From Streptomyces olivochromogenes (GTDB lineage Bacteria; Actinomycetota; Actinomycetes; Streptomycetales; Streptomycetaceae), in assembly GCF_001514115.1 (NCBI RefSeq), contig NZ_KQ948464.1, forward strand, positions 186,001 to 250,000: DNA of 64,000 nt, written 5' to 3'. Shown here one piece after another: positions 24,841 through 34,289 of the stretch (its first letter is position 1; every line of letters begins with the position of its first letter). The notes under the pieces are model-generated. The model did not search any database, was not told the DNA's origin, and saw only the letters and a list, made by a program, of their open reading frames with translations. Made by a program: the position numbers and the translations under genes.

Positions 24841-26013
24841 GTGAACGTGAACGGCGAAGTGGCCGAGGGCTTCGAGCCGGTCAGGGAAGCGTTCGTACGC
24901 AACTTCGAGACGCTCGGGGAACGGGGTGCCGCGGTCTCCGTGTACCGGCACGGCCGCAAGGTCGTCGACCTGTGGGGCGGCACGCGGGACGTGGACGGTA
25001 CGGCGGATGCGGCGCCCTGGGAGCACGACACGGCCCACGTCATGCACTCGGCGACGAAGGGTGTCGGGGCCGCCGTACTCCTGATGCTGCACGAGTGCGG
25101 CGAGCTGGACCTGGACGCACCGGTCGGGAAGTACTGGCCCGAGTTCAAGGCTCGCGGCAAGGAACACCTCCTGGTCCGGCATGTGCTGTCACACCGGGCG
25201 GGCGTGCCCGTGGTCGACGTGCCGCTGACCCCGGCCGAGGCCGCGGACCCGGACCGTACGGCCGAGTCGATCGCGGCGCAGACCCCCCTCTGGGAGCCGG
25301 GCACGGACCACGGCTACCACCCCCACACCTTCGGCTGGATGCTCTCCGAACTGGTCCGCCGCGTCACCGGCGGCCGGGGCGTGGGCGAGTTCATCGCGAC
25401 GGAGATCGCCGCCCCGCTCGGCCTGGACCTCTGGGTCGGGCTGCCGGGGGCCGAGGCCCACCGGGTGGGCCGCGCTGGCCGAGTCGACTCGCCCGAGCCG
25501 TCGAGCGCCCTGCGCACCCGCCCGAAGCGGTCGGTGGCCGAGGCCTACAAGGACCCGGACTCGACGACCGTCCGCGCCTTCGCCGCGATCACCCCGCCGC
25601 CCGACGACAACGACCCCGCCTATCGCGCCGCGGCCCTCCCCGCCTCCAACGGCATCGCCACGGCCGACGGTCTCGCCCGTTTCTACGCCGCCCTGATCGG
25701 CGAGCCGGACGGCGCCCGGCTGCTCACCCCGGCCACGGTCGACCTGGCCCGCGCCGAGGCGTCCGCGGGACCGGACCGCACCCTGGTCATCACCACGCGC
25801 TTCGGCCTCGGCTACATGCTCCACGGCACCGCCTCGCCGCTGCTGGGTCCGGCCTCGTTCGGCCACCCCGGCCGCGGCGGCCCACTGGGCTTCGCGGACC
25901 CCGAGTCGGGCATCGCCTTCGGCTACATCACGAACGGCTTCCGCAAGACGGTGACGGCGGATCCACGGGCACAGGCGCTGGTACGAGCGGTTCGGGCGGC
26001 GCTGTCGTCGTAG
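24841..26013 (+). CDS. Serine hydrolase of the beta-lactamase/EstB family
   Basis: This 390-residue enzyme has the SxxK nucleophile motif in MHSATKGVGAAVL, the conserved Tyr in YHPHTFGWML and a C-terminal HPGRGGPLGFADPE box that takes the place of KTG. It lacks a signal peptide, so a cytosolic esterase or peptidase is likely, not a cell-wall enzyme. GTG 24841 (VNVNGEVAEGF) is chosen because GGGAG precedes it; a GTG at 24790 would add 17 residues. The last codons and TAG stop are contained in the first unit of a downstream 26-bp repeat. Confidence 0.85.
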   Translation: MNVNGEVAEGFEPVREAFVRNFETLGERGAAVSVYRHGRKVVDLWGGTRDVDGTADAAPWEHDTAHVMHSATKGVGAAVLLMLHECGELDLDAPVGKYWPEFKARGKEHLLVRHVLSHRAGVPVVDVPLTPAEAADPDRTAESIAAQTPLWEPGTDHGYHPHTFGWMLSELVRRVTGGRGVGEFIATEIAAPLGLDLWVGLPGAEAHRVGRAGRVDSPEPSSALRTRPKRSVAEAYKDPDSTTVRAFAAITPPPDDNDPAYRAAALPASNGIATADGLARFYAALIGEPDGARLLTPATVDLARAEASAGPDRTLVITTRFGLGYMLHGTASPLLGPASFGHPGRGGPLGFADPESGIAFGYITNGFRKTVTADPRAQALVRAVRAALSS

Positions 26014-26082
26014 CCGACCGGACCGAGGACGTGTCGTAGCCGACCGGGCCGGGGACCTGTCGTAGCCGATCCGGCCGGGGCC
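26008..26082. repeat. 26-bp tandem repeat, three units, containing the stop codon
   Basis: Units begin at 26008, 26034 and 26060 and share TCGTAGCCGACCGG. The first unit includes the TAG stop codon of the serine hydrolase, and the copies carry the same TCGTAG. Confidence 0.8.
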
Positions 26083-26205
26083 GGGCCGTGCCAGGACACC
26101 CCCGCGATCCTGGCCCGCCCCTTCCGGTCCGCCCGTCCCTCGCCGCGCGGCGATCACCAGAATGCGCGGCCGACCACCCGCCTGTCGTTGGCGCACAGTC
26201 GCCAC

Positions 26206-27216
26206 CTAGTTGGCGCAGGGTCCACGGCCTTCCGGACGTGCCTCACGCTCCTGGGCCACCGCCTGCCTCCGGAGTTCACTCGGCGGGACGCCATGGGCGG
26301 CGCGGAAGGCCCGGGTGAACTCGGCGGCGCGGGGGAAGCCCCAGCGGGCGGCGACCGCATGGACCGGCGTCGCGCGCAGTGCCGGGTCGGCGAGGTCGCG
26401 GCGGGCGTTCTCCAGCCGCTGATCGCGGATGTAGGAGGCCACGGTGAGGCCCTCGGCCTGGAAGAGGCGGTACAGATGGCTGCGCGAGATGTGGTGCGCG
26501 GCGGCGATCCGGGCGGGGGTCAGCTCCTGGTCGCCCAGATTCCGGCGGATGAACGCCTTGATGCGCAGGGCCAGCGTCCGGCCGCGGGTCTCCGGCGGCA
26601 GCAGGGCCTCGGCGTCCAGGGCGCCCGCGAAGACGGCCGTGACCAGATCGGCGAGGACCGTTCCCAGCCGGGGTCCGTCCGACGGCTGGTAGGAGCCGGT
26701 GTCCGAGGCCAGCTGGACGAGGAACTGCGCCAGGAGCGCGCCGACTCCCTCACGGCCCGAGATCCGGCTGCCGATCACCTGGTCGGCCCGGTTCGCGGGC
26801 AGCGCCACCAGCGACCGCGGGATCTCGACTCCCACGAGGCTGACCGGGTCGGCGCCGGTGTGTATCTCGTACGACCGCGAGGAACAGTTCGTGTGGATGT
26901 CGTTGACCCGGTACGCGGCCTCCTGTCGGTCCCAGGCGGCCGCTCCCTCTCCCCGCAGGAGGAGGGAGAGGTGGTACACCTCGGGATCGGACTGGCGGAT
27001 CAGCTTCGGCGTCCGGCGGAAGACCAGATGGTCGAAGGTCGCCGGCCAGACCGTGACGTCCCCCAGCCCGATCATGCGCTGGTGCGCGCGGTAGTCCGCC
27101 GCGCGGTCGCTGGCCAGCTGCATGGGCGCGTGCGTACGGCCCATGCGCTGCGTCCACGCCTCGAACCGGTCACCGACCGGCAGGTCCGCGGTTTTGAAGA
27201 CCGACTCGGGCAACAC
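26206..27216 (-). CDS. AraC-family transcriptional regulator
   Basis: This 336-residue regulator has an AraC-binding-like cupin domain (about residues 15-190) with RQSDPEVYHLSLLLRGEG and a C-terminal double HTH (about 225-325) with ARIAAAHHISRSHLYRLFQ and AARWGFPRAAEFTRAFRAAHG. The GTG start at 27216 has AGGAGG ten bases upstream. It shares orientation with the MMPL gene upstream but is separated by a terminator, so it is transcribed alone. The effector is unknown. Confidence 0.88.
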   Translation of the reverse strand: MLPESVFKTADLPVGDRFEAWTQRMGRTHAPMQLASDRAADYRAHQRMIGLGDVTVWPATFDHLVFRRTPKLIRQSDPEVYHLSLLLRGEGAAAWDRQEAAYRVNDIHTNCSSRSYEIHTGADPVSLVGVEIPRSLVALPANRADQVIGSRISGREGVGALLAQFLVQLASDTGSYQPSDGPRLGTVLADLVTAVFAGALDAEALLPPETRGRTLALRIKAFIRRNLGDQELTPARIAAAHHISRSHLYRLFQAEGLTVASYIRDQRLENARRDLADPALRATPVHAVAARWGFPRAAEFTRAFRAAHGVPPSELRRQAVAQEREARPEGRGPCAN

Positions 27217-27280
27217 GATCGGCGGACCTCCTGGTGAGAGAGCCTGGGACCGGATGATTCCACAGCCAGGAGCAAGAAGT

Positions 27281-27314
27281 GAGGGGCACCCCGCCGCAAT
27301 GCGGGGTGCCCCTC
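27281..27314 (-). terminator. Terminator after the MMPL gene
   Basis: A perfect 14-bp stem (GAGGGGCACCCCGC and complement) with a CGCAAT loop lies downstream of the leftward MMPL gene. A 15-bp direct repeat (CAGTACATCAGTCGG) follows it on the right. Confidence 0.8.
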
Positions 27315-27372
27315 AGTACATCAGTCGGCTCAGTACATCAGTCGGCCGGCCGGACGGACAGCCGGTCGGGCC

Positions 27373-29604
27373 TCAGACCCGTACCAGCTCCCGGTCCTCG
27401 TCCCGGCCCCCGTCGCCGGGGCCCTGGCTCTTCTCCTCCGCCGTGCGCAGGCCCTCGCCCTCGACGTCCACGTTGGGAAGCGCCCGGTCCAGCCACTTCG
27501 GCAGCCACCAGGCCTTCTTCCCGAGCAGGGCCAGCACCGCGGGGACGAGCGCCATACGGACCACGAACGCGTCGAAGAAGACCGCGATCGCGAGGCCGAA
27601 GCCGATCATCTTGATCATCGACTCGCTGGAGCCGATGAAGCCGGAGAAGACGGCGATCATGATGACCGCGGCCGCCGTGACGACCCGTGCGCCGTGCCTG
27701 AACCCGGTCACGATCGCCTGGTGGGGCTTCTCCCCGTGGACGTACGCCTCGCGCATCCGGGTCACGAGGAACACCTCGTAGTCCATCGCGAGACCGAAGA
27801 CGACACCCACCATGAAGATCGGCATCATCGACATGATCGGGCCGGTTTCCTCCACGCCCAGGAGGCCGGACAGCCAGCCCCACTGGAAGACGGCGACGAC
27901 CGCGCCGAGCGCCGCCATCACGCTCAGCAGGAAGCCGAGCGCCGCCTTCAGCGGGACCAGGATCGAGCGGAAGACCACGATCAGGAGGAGGAAGGCGAGG
28001 CCGACGACCAGCGCGAGATACGGGATCAGCGCGTCGTTCAGCTTCTGCGAGAAGTCGATGTTCATCGCGGTGGTACCGGTGACCAGCACCTTCGCGTCGG
28101 TCTCCGTCGTGATGCTGCCGCCCGCGTCACGGATGGCGTGCACCAGGTCCTCGGTCTTGACGGAGGACGGCTTGGAGTCGGGGATGACCGTGATCGTCGC
28201 GGTGTCCCCGGCCTTGTTGAACGCCGCCGGACTGACCGAGACGACGTCCTTCATGTCCTTGACCGTGTCGGTGACCTTGGTGGCCGCGGCCTTGGGGTCG
28301 TCGCTGGACTTGCCGTCCACGACGAGCATCAGGGGACCGTTGAAGCCGGGGCCGAAGCCGTCGGACAGCGCGTCGTACGCCCGGCGCTGCGTGGTCGACG
28401 TCGGCTGCGAACCGTCGTCGGGCAGACCCAGTTCGAGCGAGGCAGCCGGGAGCGCGGCGGCGCCCAGGCCGATCACGCCGAGCACCAGCACGGCGAGCGG
28501 CCGGCGCACGACGAAGCTCGCCCAGCGGGTGCCCATGTTGGGCTTGCCCTCCTTCTTCGCGGCCCGCCCGCCGCCGAGCAGCTTGCTCTTCTTGCCCGCG
28601 GGCTGGACCTTGCGGCCGGCGTAGCCCAGCAGGGCCGGAATCAGCGACAGCGCGATCAGTACCGCGATGGCGACCGTGCCCGCCGCCGCGACACCCATCT
28701 TCGTCAGCATCGGGATGTTGACGACCGACAGACCGACCAGCGCGATCACGACCGTCAGACCGGCGAAGACCACCGCCGAGCCCGCCGTGCCGACGGCCCG
28801 TCCGGCCGCTTCCTCGCGCTCCCGGCCCTCGGCCAGTTCGGCGCGGTAGCGGGAGACGATGAACAGGGCGTAGTCGATGCCGACCGCGAGGCCGATCATC
28901 ATCGCCAGGGTGGAGGTGGTGGTGCCCAGGTCCAGCGCGTTCGCCAGCGCCGTGATCGTCGAGACGCCGATGCCCACGCCTATCAGGGCGGTCAGCAGCG
29001 GCAGCCCGGCCGCGATCAGCGAACCGAAGGTGATGACGAGCACGACCGCGGCAACCGCGATACCGATGACCTCGGTCGACCCGGTCTCGGGCGTGGCCTG
29101 GAGCGCGTCACCGCCGACCTCGACGCTCAGCCCGGCGTCCCGCGCCTGCTGCGCGGCCTCCTCCAGGGCGGTCTTCGAGGAGTCCTTCAACTCCATGCCG
29201 GACACCTCGTACTTCACCGAGGTGTAGGCGACCGACCCGTCCTTGCTCACCGCGTGGGACTTGAAGGGGTCGGACACGGAGGTGACCTCGGAGCCGTCGC
29301 CGAGCGCCTTGACGGTCTTCTCGACGGTCGCCTTGTTGGCCTTGTCGCCCATCTTCTCGCCGGCGGGCGCCTTGAAGACCACACGGGCGGTCGCGCCGTC
29401 GGCGCTCATCCCGGGGAAGCGCTGTTCGAGCAGGTCGAAAGCCTTCTGCGCCTCGGTGCCCGGGATCGAGAAAGAGGACGCTCCCGCGGCGGGCGCGGAG
29501 GCGGCGCCGACACCCGCCAGCGTCAGCAGGGCCACCCAGATCAGGGCGACGAAATGGCGTCGCCTGAAGGCGAATCGGCCGAGTTTATAGAGGAATGTGG
29601 CCAC
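27373..29604 (-). CDS. MMPL-family RND transporter
   Basis: This 743-residue membrane protein has the MmpL/actinorhodin-type layout: helix 1 at the N-terminus, a large external domain, five helices with GIDYALFIVSRYRAEL, a second external domain and five helices with GLAMDYEVFLVTRMRE. The two DY motifs are the proton-relay residues of this family. It exports lipids, siderophores or antibiotics; the substrate is unknown. GTG start. A TetR gene lies 112 bp upstream on the same strand and probably controls it. Confidence 0.9.
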   Translation of the reverse strand: MATFLYKLGRFAFRRRHFVALIWVALLTLAGVGAASAPAAGASSFSIPGTEAQKAFDLLEQRFPGMSADGATARVVFKAPAGEKMGDKANKATVEKTVKALGDGSEVTSVSDPFKSHAVSKDGSVAYTSVKYEVSGMELKDSSKTALEEAAQQARDAGLSVEVGGDALQATPETGSTEVIGIAVAAVVLVITFGSLIAAGLPLLTALIGVGIGVSTITALANALDLGTTTSTLAMMIGLAVGIDYALFIVSRYRAELAEGREREEAAGRAVGTAGSAVVFAGLTVVIALVGLSVVNIPMLTKMGVAAAGTVAIAVLIALSLIPALLGYAGRKVQPAGKKSKLLGGGRAAKKEGKPNMGTRWASFVVRRPLAVLVLGVIGLGAAALPAASLELGLPDDGSQPTSTTQRRAYDALSDGFGPGFNGPLMLVVDGKSSDDPKAAATKVTDTVKDMKDVVSVSPAAFNKAGDTATITVIPDSKPSSVKTEDLVHAIRDAGGSITTETDAKVLVTGTTAMNIDFSQKLNDALIPYLALVVGLAFLLLIVVFRSILVPLKAALGFLLSVMAALGAVVAVFQWGWLSGLLGVEETGPIMSMMPIFMVGVVFGLAMDYEVFLVTRMREAYVHGEKPHQAIVTGFRHGARVVTAAAVIMIAVFSGFIGSSESMIKMIGFGLAIAVFFDAFVVRMALVPAVLALLGKKAWWLPKWLDRALPNVDVEGEGLRTAEEKSQGPGDGGRDEDRELVRV

Positions 29605-29716
29605 GAGGGCATACTCCCGGTCAGGTCGTTTGCTGGCAGCTGGGCAGGGGAGATCAGCCCGACGACGTGAGCGGTCGCGTCAGGTGCACGTAGGCGTTAC
29701 TGAAGGTCGGGCAGGC

Positions 29717-30304
29717 TCAGGCGCCGAGAGCGGGGAGGATCACGGCGTCCATGTACGAGGTGAGGAAGTCCTGGGTGGGTGGCAGTTCGTCGACGATGCC
29801 GCGCACCGCGAAGGCGCCGATCATCATGTGCAGCACGTAGTCCTGGGCGGGGTTGTCCGCCCGGATCTCACCTCGATCGACGGCGCGCCGCAGGATCTCG
29901 CGGAGCATCTCGGTCTCCGGCTCGATGATCCACTCACGGAAGGCGCGCAGGAGATCGGGGTTCCCGTGCAGTGCCGTGGCCAGACCCCGCATCAGCGCGG
30001 AGTTCTGCTCCATGTGGCAGTCGTCCTCACGCCTCACCATGGCGTGGAAGTCGCCCCGCAGGGACCCGGTGTCGATGTCACTGGTGATCGGCTTCTCGTG
30101 CCGCAGCGCCTTCACCACGAGCTCGGCCTTGCCGCCCCACTGGCGGTAGAGGGTGGCCTTGCTCGACCGGGTGCGGGCGGCGACGGCGTCCATGGTCAGG
30201 GCGTCGTAGCCGACCTCTCGGAGCAGTTCGAGCACGGCCGCGTACAGCTCGGCCTCACGCTCGGGGGTGATCCGACTGCGACGCACCGTTGCGGCTTCAG
30301 TCAT
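29717..30304 (-). CDS. TetR-family repressor, probably of the MMPL exporter
   Basis: This 195-residue regulator has an N-terminal HTH at about residues 25-60, with TMDAVAARTRSSKATLYRQW, then a TetR_C-type ligand domain. The ATG at 30304 has AAGGTGAG upstream. Repeated CGTTTCGTAC-like sites lie 30-90 bp upstream of the start and are candidate autoregulatory operators. The MMPL pump gene is directly downstream. Confidence 0.88.
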   Translation of the reverse strand: MTEAATVRRSRITPEREAELYAAVLELLREVGYDALTMDAVAARTRSSKATLYRQWGGKAELVVKALRHEKPITSDIDTGSLRGDFHAMVRREDDCHMEQNSALMRGLATALHGNPDLLRAFREWIIEPETEMLREILRRAVDRGEIRADNPAQDYVLHMMIGAFAVRGIVDELPPTQDFLTSYMDAVILPALGA

Positions 30305-30333
30305 CCCACTCACCTTCTCTGCTCCGGACGACA

Positions 30334-30391
30334 CGGTTTCGTACACCCATGAAGATACCCCGAGAATCAGCGAAACGAAACCGTTTCGTAC
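30334..30391. promoter_or_regulatory. Candidate TetR operator region
   Basis: CGGTTTCGTAC at 30334-30344 and CCGTTTCGTAC at 30381-30391 are direct copies. The second is part of an inverted repeat CGAAAC-N6-GTTTCG (30371-30388). The position between the TetR gene and the tricorn gene fits a shared operator. Confidence 0.5.
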
Positions 30392-30469
30392 GTGTGCTGG
30401 GTCACGCACAGCAGAAAGAACACCCACTCACAAGTTGCCGGGCGCCTCCGGGAGGAAAAGCATGGGTAG

Positions 30470-33400
30470 GTGAGCGACGCGTACGAGAAGACGCACAGCA
30501 CCCCGTCAGGGGCGCGGGGAACCGCGCGACCAGCCACGGACCACCCACAGACCTCCCACCCTCCACAGACGGACGGCAACGCCGGCTACCTCCGCTTCCC
30601 CCATCTCAGCGGCGACCACCTCTGCTTCGCCGCCGAGGACGACCTGTGGATGGCCCCGCTCGACGGGCCCGGCCGCGCCTGGCGGCTCACCGTCGACCGG
30701 ACCAAGGTCGGCCACCCCCGCTTCTCCCCCGACGGCCGGCTCATCGCGTACACGAGCTGGCGCAGCCTCGTGCCGGAGATCCATCTGGTGCCGGTGGACG
30801 GCGGTCCCTCCCGCCGGCTCACCTACTGGGGCAGCGCGGACACCCAGGTCTGCGGCTGGTCGCCGCCCGACAAGGACGGGCACAGCGACATCCTCGCCGT
30901 CGCCTCCCACGGCCAGCCCTTCTCGTACTTCACCTGGGCCTACAAGGTCCCCACCGACGGCGACCCCGGCGGCGCGCTCCCCTGGGGCCCGGCCGCCGCC
31001 ATCCAGGTCGCCGAGCTCGACGGCGAACACAAGACGCTCCTGCTCACCGGCACCCCGCCGCACGAGCCCGCCTCCTGGAAGCGCTACCGGGGCGGCGCCA
31101 CCGGCCGGCTCTGGCTGCACGGACGGCGACTGCTCGCCGATCTCGACGGCCATCTCGACTCCCCCATGTTCGTCGGCGGCCGTATCGCCTTCCTCTCCGA
31201 CCACGAGGGCATCGGGAACCTGTACTCGTGCGCGTACGACGGCGGGGACCTGCGCCGCCACACCGACCACGACGCCTTCTACGCCCGGCACGCCTCCAGC
31301 GACGGCACCCGGGTCGTCTACCAGTGCGCCGGGGACCTGTGGATCGTCGACGACCTGTCCCCGGACTCGGTCCCGCGCCGCCTCGACGTCCGCCTCGGCG
31401 GTCCGCGCGCGGGACGCCGTACGTACCAGGTGCCCGCGGCGCAGCACGTGGACGGCCTCTCGGTCGACGAGACGGGCCGGGCCAGCGCCGTCGTCGTACG
31501 CGGCAGCCTGTACTGGCTCACCCACCGCGACGGCCCCGCGCGCACCATCGCGGACACCCCCGGCGTACGCGTCCGGCTCCCCGAGATGCTCGGTTCCGGC
31601 GGCCGGATCGCCTACGTCACCGACGCGGACGGCGAGGACGCCGTCGAGATCGCCTTCCTCCCCCGGGCCTCCGGCCAGCGCGCGCCGCGCCGCCTCGCCT
31701 CCGGCGAACTGGGGCGCGTGCTGGAGATGGTCTCCGACCCGCAGGGCGAACGCCTCGCGATCGCCTCGAACGACGGACGCCTGCTGATCCTCGACGCGGC
31801 GGAGGATTCCGGGGACACGTCCACGTCCACGTCCCGGACGGAGCCCGGGGAAGCCTCCCCGGCGGAGTCCGACAGCACCTCGGAGACGGAGCCCGAGGAC
31901 ACCTCGCGGACGGAGCCGGAGGAAGCCTCCGGGACGGAGTCCGAGGGCACCTCGAAGACGGAGTCGGAGGAATCCTCCCGGACGGAGTCCGAGGGCACCT
32001 CGCAGACGGAATCCGAGGGCACCTCGCCGACCGAGACCGAGACCGAGAAAGCCTCCCGGACGGAACCCGAGGACTCCTCACCGACCGAACCCGAGGGAGG
32101 GGAGGTCACCGAGCTGATCACCTCGATCAACGGGCCGGTCCGGGACCTCGCCTTCTCCCCGGACGGGGCCTGGCTGACCTGGTCGCACCCGGGGATCGGC
32201 CGCTCCCTGCGCCAAATCAAGATCGCGCGCATAAAGGACCGGCTCATCGTCGACGTCACCAACGGCCGCTTCGAGGACGAGAACCCCGTGTTCACCCGCG
32301 ACGGCCGCTACCTCGCCTTCCTCTCCTGGCGCGGCTTCGACCCGGTGTACGACGTCCACACCGGCGACCTCTCCTTCCCGCTCGGCTGCCGCCCCTACCT
32401 CGTCCCCCTGTCCTCCGCCACCCCCTCCCCCTTCGCACTCAACCCCGACGGGCGGCCGGTCGCCGGAGGCCTGGACCCGATCGAGGACGAGAGCGCGGAC
32501 GGCGCGGTGAGCGTCGAACTGGAGGGCCTGGAGAGCCGGGTGACCCCCTTCCCGGTCACCGCCTCCAAGTACTCGGCGCTGTACCCGGTCGCGGGCGGCG
32601 GCCTGGTCTGGCTGCGCTGGCCGATCTCGGGCGCCCTCGGCGAGACCTTCGTCAACCCCGACGACACCTCCGGCCGGCCGACGCTGGAGTTCTTCAACAT
32701 CAGCAAGGCGAAGAAGTCCGAACTCGTCCAGCACCTGGACTGGTTCGCGGTCAGCGGCGACGGCTCCCGACTGGTCGTCGTGGACGAGGGCGACCTGCGA
32801 GCGGTCCCCTCGACCGAGGTCGGTGACTCCGACTCGACGGTCTGGATCGATCTGCGGCGCATCATCCACGAGGTGGACCCGCCCGCCGAGTGGCGCCAGG
32901 CCTACGCGGAGGCCGGCCGCCTCACCCGCGCCTACTTCTGGGAACCCCACATGTGCGGCATCGACTGGGACGGTGTACTCGCCCAGTACCGCCCGCTGGT
33001 CGAACGGGTCGCCTCCCCCGACGACTTCGCCGACCTCCTGCGCGAGGTCCTCGGCGAACTCGGCACCTCCCACGCGTACGTCGCCGCCGCCCGCCGCAAC
33101 GAGGGCCCGGCCCACTACCAGCGCTGGCAGGGCCTGCTCGGCGCCAACTTCGTCCGGCGTGACGGCAACTGGACGCTGAAGCGGATCCTCCCCGGCGACT
33201 CCTCCGACTCCAAGGCACGCTCACCGCTCGCCGGTACCGGCATCCGCGAGGGCGCTGTCCTCACCCACGTCGACGGCCGCCCGGTCGACCCGGTCACCGG
33301 CCCCTATCCCCTCCTCGCGGGCGCGGGCGGTACGACGGTGGAGCTGACGTTCATCCCCGAGGCGGGCGGGGGCCGCTCACGCCGGGTGGCCGTGGTCCCG

Positions 33401-34108
33401 CTGATCGACGAGCGCCCCCTGCGCTACCAGGACTGGGTGGCCAAACGCCGCGAGGTCGTCCGGGAGTTGAGCGGGGGCCGGTGCGGCTACCTCCACATCC
33501 CCGACATGGGCGGCTCGGGCTGGGCCCAGTTCAACCGCGACCTGCGCCTCGAGGTCTCGCGCCCCGCACTGATCGTCGACGTGCGCGGCAACGCGGGCGG
33601 CCACATCAGCGAACTCGTCGTGGAGAAGCTCACCCGCACGATCCTCGGCTGGGACCTGACACGCAACGCCCAGCCGGTGTCGTACGCCTCGAACGCCCCG
33701 CGCGGCCCGATCGTCGCCCTCGCCGACGAGGCGACCGCCTCCGACGGTGACATGATCACCGCCGCGTTCAAGCTGCTGAAGCTCGGCCCCGTCGTCGGCC
33801 AGCGCACCTGGGGCGGAGTCGTCGGCATGACCGGCCGCCACCGCCTCGGCGACGGCACGGTGATCACGGTGCCGATGAACGCGGCCTGGTTCGACGCGTA
33901 CGGCTGGTCCGTCGAGAACCAGGGCGTCCCCCCGGACCTGGCGGTCCTGCGCACCCCCCTGGACTGGGCGGAGGGCCACCACACCGAAATGGACACCGCC
34001 ATCCAACTGGCCCTGGACCTCCTGACCACCCACCACGCAGCCTCCCCACCCGACTACTCGAACGCCCCCGACAGATCAAGACCAACACTCCCCCCGAGAT
34101 CTCAATAG
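30470..34108 (+). CDS. Tricorn-type S41 protease
   Basis: This 1212-residue cytosolic protease resembles tricorn: an N-terminal beta-propeller (residues ~40-420, with HPRFSPDGRLIAYTSW-type blades), a second propeller, a PDZ domain (~920-990) and an S41 catalytic domain. His868 in GTSHAYVA and Ser1091 in TASDGDMI are the probable catalytic pair. It degrades peptides downstream of the proteasome. Residues ~449-545 are an inserted Ser/Thr/Glu repeat. Codons 13-27 overlap a common Streptomyces intergenic repeat, so the GTG start at 30470, with only a distant GGAGG, is uncertain; no better in-frame start is visible before the propeller. Confidence 0.88.
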   Translation: MSDAYEKTHSTPSGARGTARPATDHPQTSHPPQTDGNAGYLRFPHLSGDHLCFAAEDDLWMAPLDGPGRAWRLTVDRTKVGHPRFSPDGRLIAYTSWRSLVPEIHLVPVDGGPSRRLTYWGSADTQVCGWSPPDKDGHSDILAVASHGQPFSYFTWAYKVPTDGDPGGALPWGPAAAIQVAELDGEHKTLLLTGTPPHEPASWKRYRGGATGRLWLHGRRLLADLDGHLDSPMFVGGRIAFLSDHEGIGNLYSCAYDGGDLRRHTDHDAFYARHASSDGTRVVYQCAGDLWIVDDLSPDSVPRRLDVRLGGPRAGRRTYQVPAAQHVDGLSVDETGRASAVVVRGSLYWLTHRDGPARTIADTPGVRVRLPEMLGSGGRIAYVTDADGEDAVEIAFLPRASGQRAPRRLASGELGRVLEMVSDPQGERLAIASNDGRLLILDAAEDSGDTSTSTSRTEPGEASPAESDSTSETEPEDTSRTEPEEASGTESEGTSKTESEESSRTESEGTSQTESEGTSPTETETEKASRTEPEDSSPTEPEGGEVTELITSINGPVRDLAFSPDGAWLTWSHPGIGRSLRQIKIARIKDRLIVDVTNGRFEDENPVFTRDGRYLAFLSWRGFDPVYDVHTGDLSFPLGCRPYLVPLSSATPSPFALNPDGRPVAGGLDPIEDESADGAVSVELEGLESRVTPFPVTASKYSALYPVAGGGLVWLRWPISGALGETFVNPDDTSGRPTLEFFNISKAKKSELVQHLDWFAVSGDGSRLVVVDEGDLRAVPSTEVGDSDSTVWIDLRRIIHEVDPPAEWRQAYAEAGRLTRAYFWEPHMCGIDWDGVLAQYRPLVERVASPDDFADLLREVLGELGTSHAYVAAARRNEGPAHYQRWQGLLGANFVRRDGNWTLKRILPGDSSDSKARSPLAGTGIREGAVLTHVDGRPVDPVTGPYPLLAGAGGTTVELTFIPEAGGGRSRRVAVVPLIDERPLRYQDWVAKRREVVRELSGGRCGYLHIPDMGGSGWAQFNRDLRLEVSRPALIVDVRGNAGGHISELVVEKLTRTILGWDLTRNAQPVSYASNAPRGPIVALADEATASDGDMITAAFKLLKLGPVVGQRTWGGVVGMTGRHRLGDGTVITVPMNAAWFDAYGWSVENQGVPPDLAVLRTPLDWAEGHHTEMDTAIQLALDLLTTHHAASPPDYSNAPDRSRPTLPPRSQ
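31817..32105 (+). repeat. Degenerate 30-bp coding repeat inside the tricorn gene
   Basis: About nine in-frame units encode variants of TEPEEASRTESEGTS (period 10 residues). They lengthen an acidic Ser/Thr/Glu linker between the two propeller domains. Confidence 0.75.
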
Positions 34109-34111
34109 GGG

Positions 34112-34180
34112 GCGGGGAGGCGCCCCGTCAGGGAGGCGCCCCGTCAGGGGCGCGGGGAACTGCGCGCCCAGCCACATCGA
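34112..34180. repeat. Common Streptomyces intergenic repeat element
   Basis: GGAGGCGCCCCGTCAGG is duplicated and followed by GGCGCGGGGAACTGCGCG, a palindromic element seen all over Streptomyces genomes. A related copy (GGCGCGGGGAACCGCGCG) lies at about 30513-30531 inside the tricorn reading frame. Confidence 0.65.
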
Positions 34181-34228
34181 ACCCGCACCCGACAACGCAC
34201 CCCCCCCCCCCGACGCCAACCAAAAGCG

Positions 34229-34260
34229 TGGGGCGCCCCCAACCAACAGGGGCGCCCCAC
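34229..34260. terminator. Bidirectional terminator after the tricorn gene
   Basis: GTGGGGCGCCCC and GGGGCGCCCCAC form a perfect 12-bp stem between the convergent tricorn and small-protein genes. Confidence 0.75.
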
Positions 34261-34289
34261 AACTCGGCCTAAGCCAGCGCAGCGAACCG

